Source of the DNA: Candidatus Uhrbacteria bacterium
Lineage (GTDB): Bacteria; Patescibacteriota; Patescibacteriia; 2-12-FULL-60-25
DNA: 64,000 bases
Assembly: GCA_003576745.1 (NCBI GenBank)
Contig: QEVR01000002.1
Span: forward strand, 361,884-425,883
Reading direction: 5' to 3'
Each line of letters opens with the position of its first letter. The stretch's first letter is position 1. Below the pieces are notes generated by a model that worked only from the letters and a program-made list of their open reading frames with translations, made no database searches and was not told the DNA's origin. The position numbers and the translations under genes were made by a program. This document shows positions 41,150-50,078 of the stretch, one piece after another.

Positions 41150-44035
41150 ATGAAGACCTTCCTTACCCATCTTACGATCGCAATCCTTGCGGTCTCGCTC
41201 TGGACCCCGGGCATGGCGCAAGCCGCAACGGGATCCTGGCAATGGCAGGACATTTCCGGCCAGCTGACCACGCGCACCAACCGCCCCATTTGGGCCATGG
41301 CCTATGCCAACGGCAACTGGTTCTATACCGACGGCCAGGACCTGAACCATGGCGGTCAGGTATACCGCTTCGACGGACAAACGCAGGTGAATATTACGAA
41401 TGACGTTCGCAATGCGGGCATGAACCGCATTGATGATATCGTGTCCGATCATTCGAACACCGTGCTCTTCCTTCAGGACGTGGTCCGTTACGACAACCAA
41501 TTGAAGGTTGTTTCCTATCAAAACGGCACATACTCAAACCGAACGTCTCAATTTCAAAACGCGCTGGGCATTGATGAAGGTGTCAGTACCATTTCCGGAT
41601 GGAACGGGACATGGTACTTCTTTTCAACTAAGGCGCGTTTGTTCCGCTGGGATTCGAATTCCGGCACCCCCGCTCGGGTAAGCCTCCCGGTGACGCCGGC
41701 AATCCCGACGACCGGTGGCATGAAATACACCCCTGGGAGCAATAACCATCCGTTCATGGTCGTTCCGGTTCGCGACTCGAACTGGCTCGTGAGCGTTGTG
41801 ATAAAAAAGGGTACATACGGCGACCCAGAAGCCACGACGCTGTATCGTTTTAACGGGACGACATTCACGGCGATCCAGAGCAATGTGCCAATCATCGGCA
41901 ATATGTATTCGAACGGCCAGGATGCGCTGTTCATGAACGTTAACCAAATCCACGCGGGGCTCCTCACAGGAACTCTCATGGCATATGAAAACAGCTCCAT
42001 TCGAACGGTATCCCTCGATGGATCAATCGACTCCGCAATAAAAAATGCGGGCTGGAACGATTTTTGTCCTGCAGATTGGGACGGCACCTCCTGGATGATT
42101 CCCTGTTCTAAGCGCGTTTACCGCCTCCAGAATGGCATCATTTCAGATCTTGGCGAAACCCGCGATTATTTCGTTACCGCTGCAGGCGACAATGCCGGAC
42201 ATTTTCTGTTGGGTGGTGCCGTTTCAGAGATGGGAAACCCGGACCCGACCAATCCCCTTACCGCCAAGCTTGTGCTTGTAACCGAAAGCGGCGCAGCGGC
42301 CTTCAATCCGGTCGTGACCACCAATACGGATACCAATACGAATACGAGCGCGAACACGGACACCGGAACCGGCATTAACCGATGGACCTGGCTCGACCCG
42401 AATGTCACAAGCATCAAGAAGGACGGCAATGTAACATTCTACGTTGGCGCGCAGGATGATGATGGTATCAAGAACATCGAGATCCTTGTGAACGGCGCCG
42501 TGAAACGCGCCTGCGACCTCGGGAGTGCCAAGGGCAATCAGCAGTGCGCCTATACTGTCTATTCAAATGACTATGCGCGAGGCACGGATATTTTTGTGAA
42601 TGCAAAGGTCACCGACGCAAAGGATAATGAAACCTGGACGACCTCGACAACCCTTCAAAACGAGGCCAATACCGCCTCTCCCGGAAATCAGGTGAGCGAT
42701 GCGGGCACCGGCATTTCACAATGGACCTGGCTCGAGCCCAATCAAACTACGCTGAAAAATAATGAAAAAATCGCGTTCCGCGCCGGTGCGCAGGATACGG
42801 ACGGCATCAAAACCATTGATGTGTATGTAAACGGCGCCATCCGACGCTCGTGCGTATATGGCGCAGCCCTCGGGAATCAGGAATGCGCGTATGATCTCTG
42901 GGCCAGCGACTACCCGCTGAATACCGATATCTTCGTGAATGCAAAGGTGACTGATGGTCTCGGGAAATCCGTGTGGACGCAGGGATACACCATACGCCGC
43001 GACGGCGGCAATACGAATGTGGACGGCATGACCGTAAGCGGAATCAGCGCCTGGAGCTGGTTCGAGAATACGGCGGATCTCAAAAAGGGCCAGAACGTAA
43101 TCTTCCGCTCGCAAGCTTGGGCCGAACAAGGGCTCAAATCCATGGAAGTCTTTGTGAACGGTCAGAGTAAACATTCCTGTAATTTCAGCACGGCTTCCGG
43201 CAATCAGGACTGCAATTATACGGTAGCCGCGAACGATTATGCCGCCGGTTCCACGGTATCTGCATATGTGAAGGCCACGGACAAGAACGGCAAAACCATG
43301 ACCGGCGATACAAAGAAGATCAATATTATTGCAACAGACGGAAATGCTTCCGGCAGTACATCGAATACCGGTGATACGCATTCGCCGACCGCCTGGCATT
43401 GGCTCGATCCGCAAAAAACCAGCATCACCACAAATGAGACTGTCCGATACTGGGCGGAAGCCTGGGACAACACCGGCATTAAATCCATGACGCATTACGT
43501 GAACGGCAAACCGGAATACACCTGCAACTATTGGCCCGGCACCGGGAATCAGAAATGCTGGATCGAAATCGCCGGCCGTGCGCATCCGGCCGGAAGTACG
43601 TTCTTCGTGAATACCCTTGTAAAGGACTTCGCGGGCAATGAAACGTGGACCCATGGCGAGACCATTACCATCACACAGGGAACCATCCAGACTGCAGCGA
43701 ACCCCGAACCGACGCAGACTTCAATATCGGCTCCGACTCCGGCCTTCGAGACATGGTCCTATCTGTCCGGTCCCGCAGCCGTTATGAGCGGCACAAAAAC
43801 AACCTATGTGGCGGCCGCATGGGCGGAAAAAGGCATTCGCCGCATCACTATGTATGTAAACGGAAAGGCGCAGTACCCCTGCACCTACTGGCCCGGCACC
43901 GGGAACCAAGAATGTCGATTCGATATTATCGGATCGAACTACCCCTCGGGAACATCCGTATCCATAAACGCTCTTGTGACCGACTTCGCTAATCAGGATA
44001 AATGGACAGAGCTCGCAACCATACCCGTGAATTAA
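41150..44035 (+). CDS. secreted surface protein with five CX6GNQXC Ig-like repeats
   Basis: 961 aa. Signal peptide at 1-25 (cleavage after MAQA). Residues ~27-385 look like a beta-propeller (repeated W/Y-rich strands such as GNWFYTDGQ, GTWYFFSTKARLFRWD, YRFNGTTF). A Thr/Asn linker (~393-408) leads to five ~112-residue repeats starting near 411, 524, 634, 748 and 868. Each begins with W-x-W/Y-L/F, has a GI-K/R and VNG core, and contains exactly two cysteines in the pattern C-x6-GNQ-x-C, presumably one disulfide per repeat. There is no C-terminal anchor. It is probably a cell-surface or adhesive protein; family not recognised. Promoter and terminator are its own. Confidence 0.85.
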   Translation: MKTFLTHLTIAILAVSLWTPGMAQAATGSWQWQDISGQLTTRTNRPIWAMAYANGNWFYTDGQDLNHGGQVYRFDGQTQVNITNDVRNAGMNRIDDIVSDHSNTVLFLQDVVRYDNQLKVVSYQNGTYSNRTSQFQNALGIDEGVSTISGWNGTWYFFSTKARLFRWDSNSGTPARVSLPVTPAIPTTGGMKYTPGSNNHPFMVVPVRDSNWLVSVVIKKGTYGDPEATTLYRFNGTTFTAIQSNVPIIGNMYSNGQDALFMNVNQIHAGLLTGTLMAYENSSIRTVSLDGSIDSAIKNAGWNDFCPADWDGTSWMIPCSKRVYRLQNGIISDLGETRDYFVTAAGDNAGHFLLGGAVSEMGNPDPTNPLTAKLVLVTESGAAAFNPVVTTNTDTNTNTSANTDTGTGINRWTWLDPNVTSIKKDGNVTFYVGAQDDDGIKNIEILVNGAVKRACDLGSAKGNQQCAYTVYSNDYARGTDIFVNAKVTDAKDNETWTTSTTLQNEANTASPGNQVSDAGTGISQWTWLEPNQTTLKNNEKIAFRAGAQDTDGIKTIDVYVNGAIRRSCVYGAALGNQECAYDLWASDYPLNTDIFVNAKVTDGLGKSVWTQGYTIRRDGGNTNVDGMTVSGISAWSWFENTADLKKGQNVIFRSQAWAEQGLKSMEVFVNGQSKHSCNFSTASGNQDCNYTVAANDYAAGSTVSAYVKATDKNGKTMTGDTKKINIIATDGNASGSTSNTGDTHSPTAWHWLDPQKTSITTNETVRYWAEAWDNTGIKSMTHYVNGKPEYTCNYWPGTGNQKCWIEIAGRAHPAGSTFFVNTLVKDFAGNETWTHGETITITQGTIQTAANPEPTQTSISAPTPAFETWSYLSGPAAVMSGTKTTYVAAAWAEKGIRRITMYVNGKAQYPCTYWPGTGNQECRFDIIGSNYPSGTSVSINALVTDFANQDKWTELATIPVN

Positions 44036-44050
44036 GTTGAGACAGCGAAC

Positions 44051-44080
44051 AAAAACGCCCCCAATATGGAGGGCGTTTTT
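44051..44080 (+). terminator. terminator of the surface protein gene
   Basis: AAAAACGCCC-loop-GGGCGTTTTT, 15 bp after the stop. Confidence 0.88.
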
Positions 44081-44084
44081 GTAT

Positions 44085-44345
44085 GATGCGATGTATAGGT
44101 ACAACAAATGGGCTAAGGGAACAAGTGAGTGGTTCGTGGTTAGTGGTGCGTGGTTACGGACGCATGACGCACAACGCATCTCTTACTCCCTACTTCCCAC
44201 TCCCTTTTTTCTATGACCTACTGACCTGCAGAATTACGGACCGCTCGGGTCTCGGATTTCGGGGCGCATGACTCACGGTGCATAACTCACCCCCTACGCT
44301 CTACGTACTACGCCCTACCCCCTCCTTCCTATCTCACGCATTCCG
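44085..44345. repeat. composite intergenic repeat, copy 7
   Basis: Words: GGGCTAAGGGAACAAGTGAG, TGGTTCGTGGTTAGTGG, CTCCCTACTTCCCACTCCC, CGGGTCTCGGATTTCGGGG, CCCTACGCTCTACGTACTAC. It overlaps no gene and lies between converging genes. Confidence 0.7.
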
Positions 44346-44362
44346 CACGGCTTTCACGATCT

Positions 44363-45049
44363 CTATGGCAATGACGGCGGCAAGGCATGCGCTTCCTTAT
44401 AATATGTAATCTCCTGATCGAGGCTGTCCGTATTCAAGACTTCTCCCTCATAATACAGGCGGTCTTCCCACGCTTCGATCTTTCCGATGATTTCGCGCTC
44501 CACCGTGGGCGTTTCGAATGCGAGATCGCGCAGAATCTTTATTCGTTCCTCGATCGCTTCAAGATTCCGCTCGGCCTCCTGTTCGTATATCTGCAGCTCA
44601 GTCCGCCGTTCGCGATACATGACGGGGAGGATGTGCCTCCGTACCTCCTGAATTTCAACGCGTTCTTTTTCACTGAATGCTATGTCGGAATCTTCGTGTT
44701 TCAGCACGTCTTCGAGCGATACCGCGAGCGTTCGTTCGCGGAATCTTTCCAAAAGATGACCGGTGGAATTACTGACGGCCGCCACAACCTTTCTCCACTC
44801 GTGTTCGCGGCCATCCGGCGTTTCGATATACCGTTCAACGGCCTCCCGCCTCGGAAAGGCCGCGCGTGCCACCTTCCGCGCAAGCGCCGCAAGCTCTTCC
44901 ATGGAAACGCGCTCGTGCTGTTCGATGTCATCCAAAAGGTGGTCCGCATTTTTCCGAACGCTATGCGACGCTTCGAGGTATTCCAACGCGCCGAGAATAA
45001 AATCGAGCACCTGTTCTCTATCGCGAAGATCAAGATAAAAGCCCGGCAT
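44363..45049 (-). CDS. hypothetical helical protein, 228 aa
   Basis: I do not recognise the family. The protein is almost entirely helical and highly charged, with coiled-coil-like stretches (ILPVMYRERRTELQIYEQEA, LEAIEERIKILRDLAFETP, REIIGKIEAWEDRLYYEGEV). No signal peptide, membrane segment or cysteine. It is a lone minus-strand gene between two repeat regions and shows normal coding composition for the window. Confidence 0.7.
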   Translation of the reverse strand: MPGFYLDLRDREQVLDFILGALEYLEASHSVRKNADHLLDDIEQHERVSMEELAALARKVARAAFPRREAVERYIETPDGREHEWRKVVAAVSNSTGHLLERFRERTLAVSLEDVLKHEDSDIAFSEKERVEIQEVRRHILPVMYRERRTELQIYEQEAERNLEAIEERIKILRDLAFETPTVEREIIGKIEAWEDRLYYEGEVLNTDSLDQEITYYKEAHALPPSLP

Positions 45050-45109
45050 ACGGAAGAGATGATAGCACGGAGGCGTAGAGAAGATATTCGTCGGTCACTG
45101 GTAGCTGGG

Positions 45110-45415
45110 TATTGCGGGTTCGGTCGTGAAGTGGTTACAGGGTTCAGGGTTCAGGGTTCAGGGTTCAGGGTTCAGGGTTCAGGTAGAATTATGCACCCCC
45201 TACGCAACGACGTCCTACAGGGCGCGGCATGCCGCGCCCTACATCCTACTCCCCACTCCCTACGCCTATTCCGCATCCTACGCACCACGTCCTACGTACT
45301 TTTCGCATACTGCATCCCGCTTACCACATGACCCATGGCTCACGCCCTACGACCTATACGTCCTACGCAACTACGCAACCTTACTCCCCGCCCCCGACAC
45401 TTGCCAAAAAGTCCG
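45110..45415. repeat. composite intergenic repeat, copy 8, with tandem 7-mer
   Basis: Begins with six perfect tandem copies of GGTTCAG (45141-45182), then GTAGAATTATGCACCCCC, CTACGCAACGACGTCC, a 22-bp perfect palindrome centred at 45229/45230, then ACTCCCCACTCCC, CGCACCACGTCCTACG and CTACGCAACTACGCAACC. No gene is supported. Confidence 0.8.
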
Positions 45416-45537
45416 TTTTCATATACTCTCTCGGCACCTTGAAACATCTTAATATACGCGGCTCCTCTCTTATTTAAGGATGCTGCGGCTGATCCAAGCC
45501 CTCGGTCGGGGGGAGGACGGCTAAATCACCTACGACC

Positions 45538-46650
45538 ATGCAGAATACGCGAACGGAACGCGATGCAACCGCGTTCGGACAATTGCTGAAAGAACACGAA
45601 TCCCTTACCCGCCTTCCGAAACCGGGCGACACCGTCAAAGGGACGGTGATTGCCGTCGGCCGGAATGAAGTCCGTGTGGACCTGGACGGCCTTGCCATCG
45701 GCATTGTCCGCGGACTGGAACTCGAACCGGGCACTGACCTGCATGTCGGCGACGAAGTGGAGGCGAATGTTATTGAACAGGAAAACGAACATGGCGAGCT
45801 GGAACTTTCCCTCCGGGGCGCCGGACGACGCCGATCGTGGGATCGCCTGAAGGAGCTTTTTACCAGCGGCGAAATCGTCACCGGCAAGGTTCTCGAAGCA
45901 AACAAGGGCGGGCTCATGATTCGCGTGGAAAACACCACGGCGTTTTTACCCGTTTCCCAGTTGTCCCCGGATAATTACCCACGCGTTGCCGGCGGGGAAA
46001 AGCAAAAAATCCTTGAAAAACTCCGTCCGCTCGTGGGACAGGATATGAAGGTGAAAGTTATTGACGCCAATGAAGAAGAGGACAAGCTCATCGTCAGCGA
46101 AAAGGCGGTATGGGAAACCCAGCAGGAGTCCGTCATCTCGAAATACAAAACAGGCGACGTGGTGGAAGGCGATGTTACGGCCGTAACGGATTTCGGCGCC
46201 TTCGTGAAATTCGACGAGGGACTGGAGGGCCTCGTGCATATTTCGGAAATCGCCTGGCAGCGCATCGAGCATCCGCAGGACATCCTGAAAGTGGGCGACC
46301 ACGTGCGCGCGGAAATCATCAATATCGAAGGATCCAAAATCTTCCTCTCCATGAAGAAACTCGTGCCGGATCCGTGGAAGGGCGTGAAGGACCGGTACAA
46401 AATCGGACAAAAAGTCAGCGGCAAAGTTCTGAAAATCAATCCGTTCGGCCTTTTCGTGGAACTCGACCAGGATATCCACGGCCTCGCCCATATCTCCGAG
46501 CTTTCATCCAAACCCGTACGCGACGTAAACGAATTCGCGCGCGTCGGCGATGAATTCGAATTCGCCATCGTCTCCATTGACCCGGAAAATCACCGGCTCG
46601 GCCTTTCCCTGCGACGGGCAAAAGGCGACGCGGAAGGAGAGAAAAAATAA
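45538..46650 (+). CDS. rpsA: ribosomal protein S1-like protein, four S1 domains
   Basis: 370 aa with four S1 (OB-fold) domains at ~28-95, ~110-190, ~207-275 and ~292-362. The third and fourth carry the strongest signatures (GDVTAVTDFGAFVKFDEGL, GLVHISEIAWQ; GKVLKINPFGLFVELDQDI, GLAHISELSS). S1 binds single-stranded mRNA on the 30S subunit to help start translation. E. coli S1 has six domains; four-domain forms are usual in Gram-positives and CPR. GGGGAGGAC lies about 20 nt upstream of the ATG. Transcribed alone. Confidence 0.93.
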   Translation: MQNTRTERDATAFGQLLKEHESLTRLPKPGDTVKGTVIAVGRNEVRVDLDGLAIGIVRGLELEPGTDLHVGDEVEANVIEQENEHGELELSLRGAGRRRSWDRLKELFTSGEIVTGKVLEANKGGLMIRVENTTAFLPVSQLSPDNYPRVAGGEKQKILEKLRPLVGQDMKVKVIDANEEEDKLIVSEKAVWETQQESVISKYKTGDVVEGDVTAVTDFGAFVKFDEGLEGLVHISEIAWQRIEHPQDILKVGDHVRAEIINIEGSKIFLSMKKLVPDPWKGVKDRYKIGQKVSGKVLKINPFGLFVELDQDIHGLAHISELSSKPVRDVNEFARVGDEFEFAIVSIDPENHRLGLSLRRAKGDAEGEKK

Positions 46651-46801
46651 CCTGTCGCCGCGCGGCACGGCATTGTGAAACACGGCGGAATCCGATACGC
46701 TCTTGGAACGCAAGTCGTGGACTGTGTGTCGTGTGTCATGGGTCAAAGGACAGCGGAGGCGCTATTTCCTCAAGACCCACGACCCATATCTCAAGACCGT
46801 T

Positions 46802-48682
46802 ATGAGTAAAAATACCCGAACCATTCTCATCTTTCTCGGCTCCCTGATCATTCTCGGAGCATTGCTCTCGACCGTGAACGTGGAACAGCCGAAGGAAATC
46901 GACATGGCCACGCTCGCCACGCGTGTGGAAAGCGGCGAGGTCAAGCGAGTCGTCATCCGAGGGCCAAAGCTCGAGGTGACGTTCCAGGACGATTCGACGG
47001 CCGCGGTCACGAAAGAGAGCACGGAATCCTTCTCGGAACTCCTCAAAAACTACGGCGTTTCTCCGGAACGGGCGCGAGCCGTGCAAACCGAAGTAAAGGA
47101 ACGCACGGGCGCCGCATACTGGGCGGGACTTATTCTGCCGAATTTGATTCCGATCGTTCTTCTCTTCGTGCTGATGTGGCTGCTCCTCCGCCAGGTGCAG
47201 GGCCAAAATACGCGCGCCATGTCCTTTGGCCAGTCCACGGCGCGGGAAATGCCCAAAGGCGCAAAGGACCGCATTGCCTTTAAAGACGTCGCCGGCGCAA
47301 AAGAAGCCAAAGAGGAATTGCATGAAGTCGTCGATTTCCTGAAAAGCCCCGAAAAATTCAAAAAGCTTGGCGCGAAAATTCCCAAGGGCGTATTACTTAT
47401 GGGATCACCCGGCACCGGCAAAACGCTCCTCGCTCGGGCCGTGGCCGGCGAGGCAAATGTGCCGTTTTTCCATATCAGCGGATCTGAATTCGTGGAGATG
47501 TTCGTGGGCGTAGGCGCGAGCCGCGTGCGAGACCTGTTCACGAAGGCAAAAAAGAGCGCTCCCTGCATTGTCTTTATCGACGAAATCGACGCCGTCGGAC
47601 GCCAGCGCGGCTCCGGACTGGGGGGCTCGCACGATGAACGCGAACAGACTCTGAACCAAATCCTTGTGGAGATGGACGGATTTGAACCGAATCTAGGCGT
47701 CATCGTACTCGCGGCAACGAATCGTCCGGATGTTCTGGACCCCGCATTGCTCCGCCCCGGCCGCTTTGACCGCCGCATCGTGCTCGACATGCCGGATATC
47801 AATGATCGCGAGGCGATTTTGCATATTCACGCAAAGAAAAAACCGTTTGCGAAAAACGTGGATCTTCGCAGACTCGCCGAGCGGACGCCAGGATTTTCCG
47901 GCGCCGATCTTGCGAACCTCATGAACGAAGCGGCCATTCTGGCGGCGCGGCAGAACAAGCATGAAATTTCCATGAATCATCTCCTTGATTCCATCGAAAA
48001 GGTCATGCTCGGCCCGGAGCGGAGAAGTCATGTCATGACCGATGAAGAGCGGAAGGTCACCGCCACGCATGAAACAGGCCATGCCCTTATAGCGCACTTG
48101 CTTCCGCATACGGACCCGGTGCAAAAAGTCTCCATTATTTCCCGCGGCCGCGCCGCAGGATATACCATCAAAACGCCTCTGGAAGATCGCCACATGAAAA
48201 ATCGGGAGGAGTACGTGGAAGAACTCGCCGTTATGATGGGAGGGTATGCCGCAGAATCCGTGTTCTTCAATGATGTGACCCCCGGCGCATCCAATGATAT
48301 GCGGGAAGCGACAAAGCTCGCCCGGCGCATGGTGACGCAATGGGGCATGTCGGACGCGCTCGGCCCCCGCACATACGGGGAACAGGAAGATCTCATTTTC
48401 CTGGGTCGAGAAATCCATGAGAATCGTGATTACTCCGAAAAAACCGCCGAAAAAATCGATGCGGAGATTGACCGCCTTATTTCGGATGCGCTCGAGACCG
48501 CAAAACGCATCCTCGAAACGCATCGCGATCGCGTGAACGGCGTTGTTCAAAAACTTCTGGTATCCGAAACACTGGAGCGGGAGCAATGGCTGGAAACCGT
48601 AGGGCTTCCGCCGGCGAATGAAAAAAATGTCCTGACGCGCAAAGAGGAAAAACTCGAACCGAAAAAAGAAGAAGCCGCGTAA
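46802..48682 (+). CDS. ftsH: ATP-dependent zinc metalloprotease FtsH
   Basis: 626 aa from ATG 46802. Two membrane helices (~7-25 and ~102-122) flank a small outside domain. The AAA+ module has Walker [13 protein letters not shown] (~198-209), Walker [13 protein letters not shown] (~254), and [22 protein letters not shown]. The protease site reads HETGH (~422), where most FtsH have HEAGH, with the third zinc ligand Asp in the later ASNDMREAT region. It degrades damaged or short-lived membrane and cytosolic proteins. The tail is Lys/Glu-rich. Own terminator at 48688. Confidence 0.97.
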   Translation: MSKNTRTILIFLGSLIILGALLSTVNVEQPKEIDMATLATRVESGEVKRVVIRGPKLEVTFQDDSTAAVTKESTESFSELLKNYGVSPERARAVQTEVKERTGAAYWAGLILPNLIPIVLLFVLMWLLLRQVQGQNTRAMSFGQSTAREMPKGAKDRIAFKDVAGAKEAKEELHEVVDFLKSPEKFKKLGAKIPKGVLLMGSPGTGKTLLARAVAGEANVPFFHISGSEFVEMFVGVGASRVRDLFTKAKKSAPCIVFIDEIDAVGRQRGSGLGGSHDEREQTLNQILVEMDGFEPNLGVIVLAATNRPDVLDPALLRPGRFDRRIVLDMPDINDREAILHIHAKKKPFAKNVDLRRLAERTPGFSGADLANLMNEAAILAARQNKHEISMNHLLDSIEKVMLGPERRSHVMTDEERKVTATHETGHALIAHLLPHTDPVQKVSIISRGRAAGYTIKTPLEDRHMKNREEYVEELAVMMGGYAAESVFFNDVTPGASNDMREATKLARRMVTQWGMSDALGPRTYGEQEDLIFLGREIHENRDYSEKTAEKIDAEIDRLISDALETAKRILETHRDRVNGVVQKLLVSETLEREQWLETVGLPPANEKNVLTRKEEKLEPKKEEAA

Positions 48683-48687
48683 TGCAA

Positions 48688-48718
48688 GAACGCCCATGGG
48701 AAAATCCCGGGCGTTTTT
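48688..48718 (+). terminator. ftsH terminator
   Basis: GAACGCCC-ATGGG-AAAA-TCCC-GGGCGTTTTT hairpin. Confidence 0.82.
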
Positions 48719-48724
48719 CATATG

Positions 48725-49020
48725 AGCAATCAACAATTTGCAATAGGGCAAAGGGCTAAGGGAACAGGTTATGGGTTATTGGTTACTGGTTACGGGTCTT
48801 GGATAAACAGCGCATTACCTACAAACCTACGGTCTTACGGACCCAAGGGCACGGGGCAAAGGGAACGGGTTACGGGGATCGGGTTTAGGATGAAGCACAT
48901 CCTAACAAACCTACGGTCTTACGGACCTACGACCTACTGACCCAAGGGCAAAGGGGATGGGTCTCGGGGTTCGGGCTCACGGCCCACGCCCTACGCCCTC
49001 CTCCCCACTTCCTGCTATAC
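48725..49020. repeat. composite intergenic repeat, copy 9
   Basis: GGGCAAAGGGCTAAGGG, GGTTATTGGTTACTGG, CTACAAACCTACGGTCTTACGG (in parts), GGGGCAAAGGGAACGGG, a second CCTACGGTCTTACGGACC run, CAAAGGGGATGGG and CTCCTCCCCACTTCC. The words AACCTACGGTCTTACGGAC occur twice within this copy (near 48824 and 48910). Confidence 0.78.
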
Positions 49021-49029
49021 TCTTGCCAT

Positions 49030-50040
49030 ATGGCAAAAATGCACGAACCTTTGTATCGCCCGATTCTCCGGAGCGCATTTCAAATCGCATGGCAGGAAAA
49101 ACGCCTCTGGTGGATTGCCCTGCTTGCCGGCATCCTGTTGACCGGAAGCGTGTACGACATCATTTGGCGTGGGCTGAACGCGCTCGCGCCGCAGGCCTCC
49201 TTAAGTTCGATTCTGGCCCAGCTGTGGCAAGTGGCCGCGCAAAGCTGGCCGGCACTTTCCGTGAGCGACACAATTTTCGGCGCCATTAATGTGTTTCTGA
49301 TCACGGGTCTATTCCTCATACTGGCGTTTGCTGTTTTCGCGGCCTCCGTCATTGCTCAGGGATCGCTCGTCTATGCCATTGGACATCTGAAAAAGGGACG
49401 AAAGGTTTTGCTGAAAGACGCGCTCACCGTGGGAGCTCGCGCGCTATGGCCGGTGCTCGTGCTGAATATTCTCGCCCTGTCCGTATTGTGGGCTACTAGG
49501 GCGCTCATCGGCATGGCCTTGTCCTTCGTGGTGTTGAATACCACGAGCTTTGCCTACCTGTTTTACCTTCTTGCATTCGTGGTGTTCGTGGTTATCAGCA
49601 TCGCGGCGGTCATTATCCAGCTCTTCGCGCTCAATGCCATGATTCTGCAGGGCGCCACGCTCGCGCAGGGCATTGAACGCGGCTATCACCTCATGAAACG
49701 CCACTGGGTAATTACCGCGGAAACCGCAGCTATCCTGTTCCTCATTTCCATCGGTTCCTGGATTCTCGTCATCGCCGTCAATATGCTGTTGTCCATTCCG
49801 CTCTTTATGCTCCTCATTACGGCCGTGTACCTGAAATCAACCATCCTCTACTGGGTTACGCTCTATGCCACCATTGCCGCCTTCATTCTTATTACGCTCG
49901 CCGTGGGCGGATTTGTCGTGGCCCTCCATTATGCCGCCTGGACGCTTATGTACCGACGCCTCGGCGAGGGCGGCGTCCTCCCAAAACTTCATCGCCTGGT
50001 CCGCGCCTTTACGCATGCGCATCACGTCCCCGGCGCCTGA
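49030..50040 (+). CDS. multi-pass membrane protein, unknown function
   Basis: 336 aa with about six hydrophobic helices (~28-45, ~85-110, ~140-165, ~180-205, ~235-260, ~275-300). Between helices it has GYHLMKRHWVITAETAA, similar to the R-x-xK-W boundary of the DUF7544/glycerophosphodiester phosphodiesterase membrane-domain group. It has no catalytic signature. The PilB-type gene starts 38 bp downstream on the same strand and may be co-transcribed. I cannot assign a function. Confidence 0.75.
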   Translation: MAKMHEPLYRPILRSAFQIAWQEKRLWWIALLAGILLTGSVYDIIWRGLNALAPQASLSSILAQLWQVAAQSWPALSVSDTIFGAINVFLITGLFLILAFAVFAASVIAQGSLVYAIGHLKKGRKVLLKDALTVGARALWPVLVLNILALSVLWATRALIGMALSFVVLNTTSFAYLFYLLAFVVFVVISIAAVIIQLFALNAMILQGATLAQGIERGYHLMKRHWVITAETAAILFLISIGSWILVIAVNMLLSIPLFMLLITAVYLKSTILYWVTLYATIAAFILITLAVGGFVVALHYAAWTLMYRRLGEGGVLPKLHRLVRAFTHAHHVPGA

Positions 50041-50078
50041 CATATCCATCAGCCCTTTTCGGTTGAAGGAATGAGCCT

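Noticed and set aside
45141-45182. CRISPR array or telomere
   Set aside because: Direct 7-bp repeats without spacers, no cas genes, and internal to a chromosome segment; best explained as slippage.
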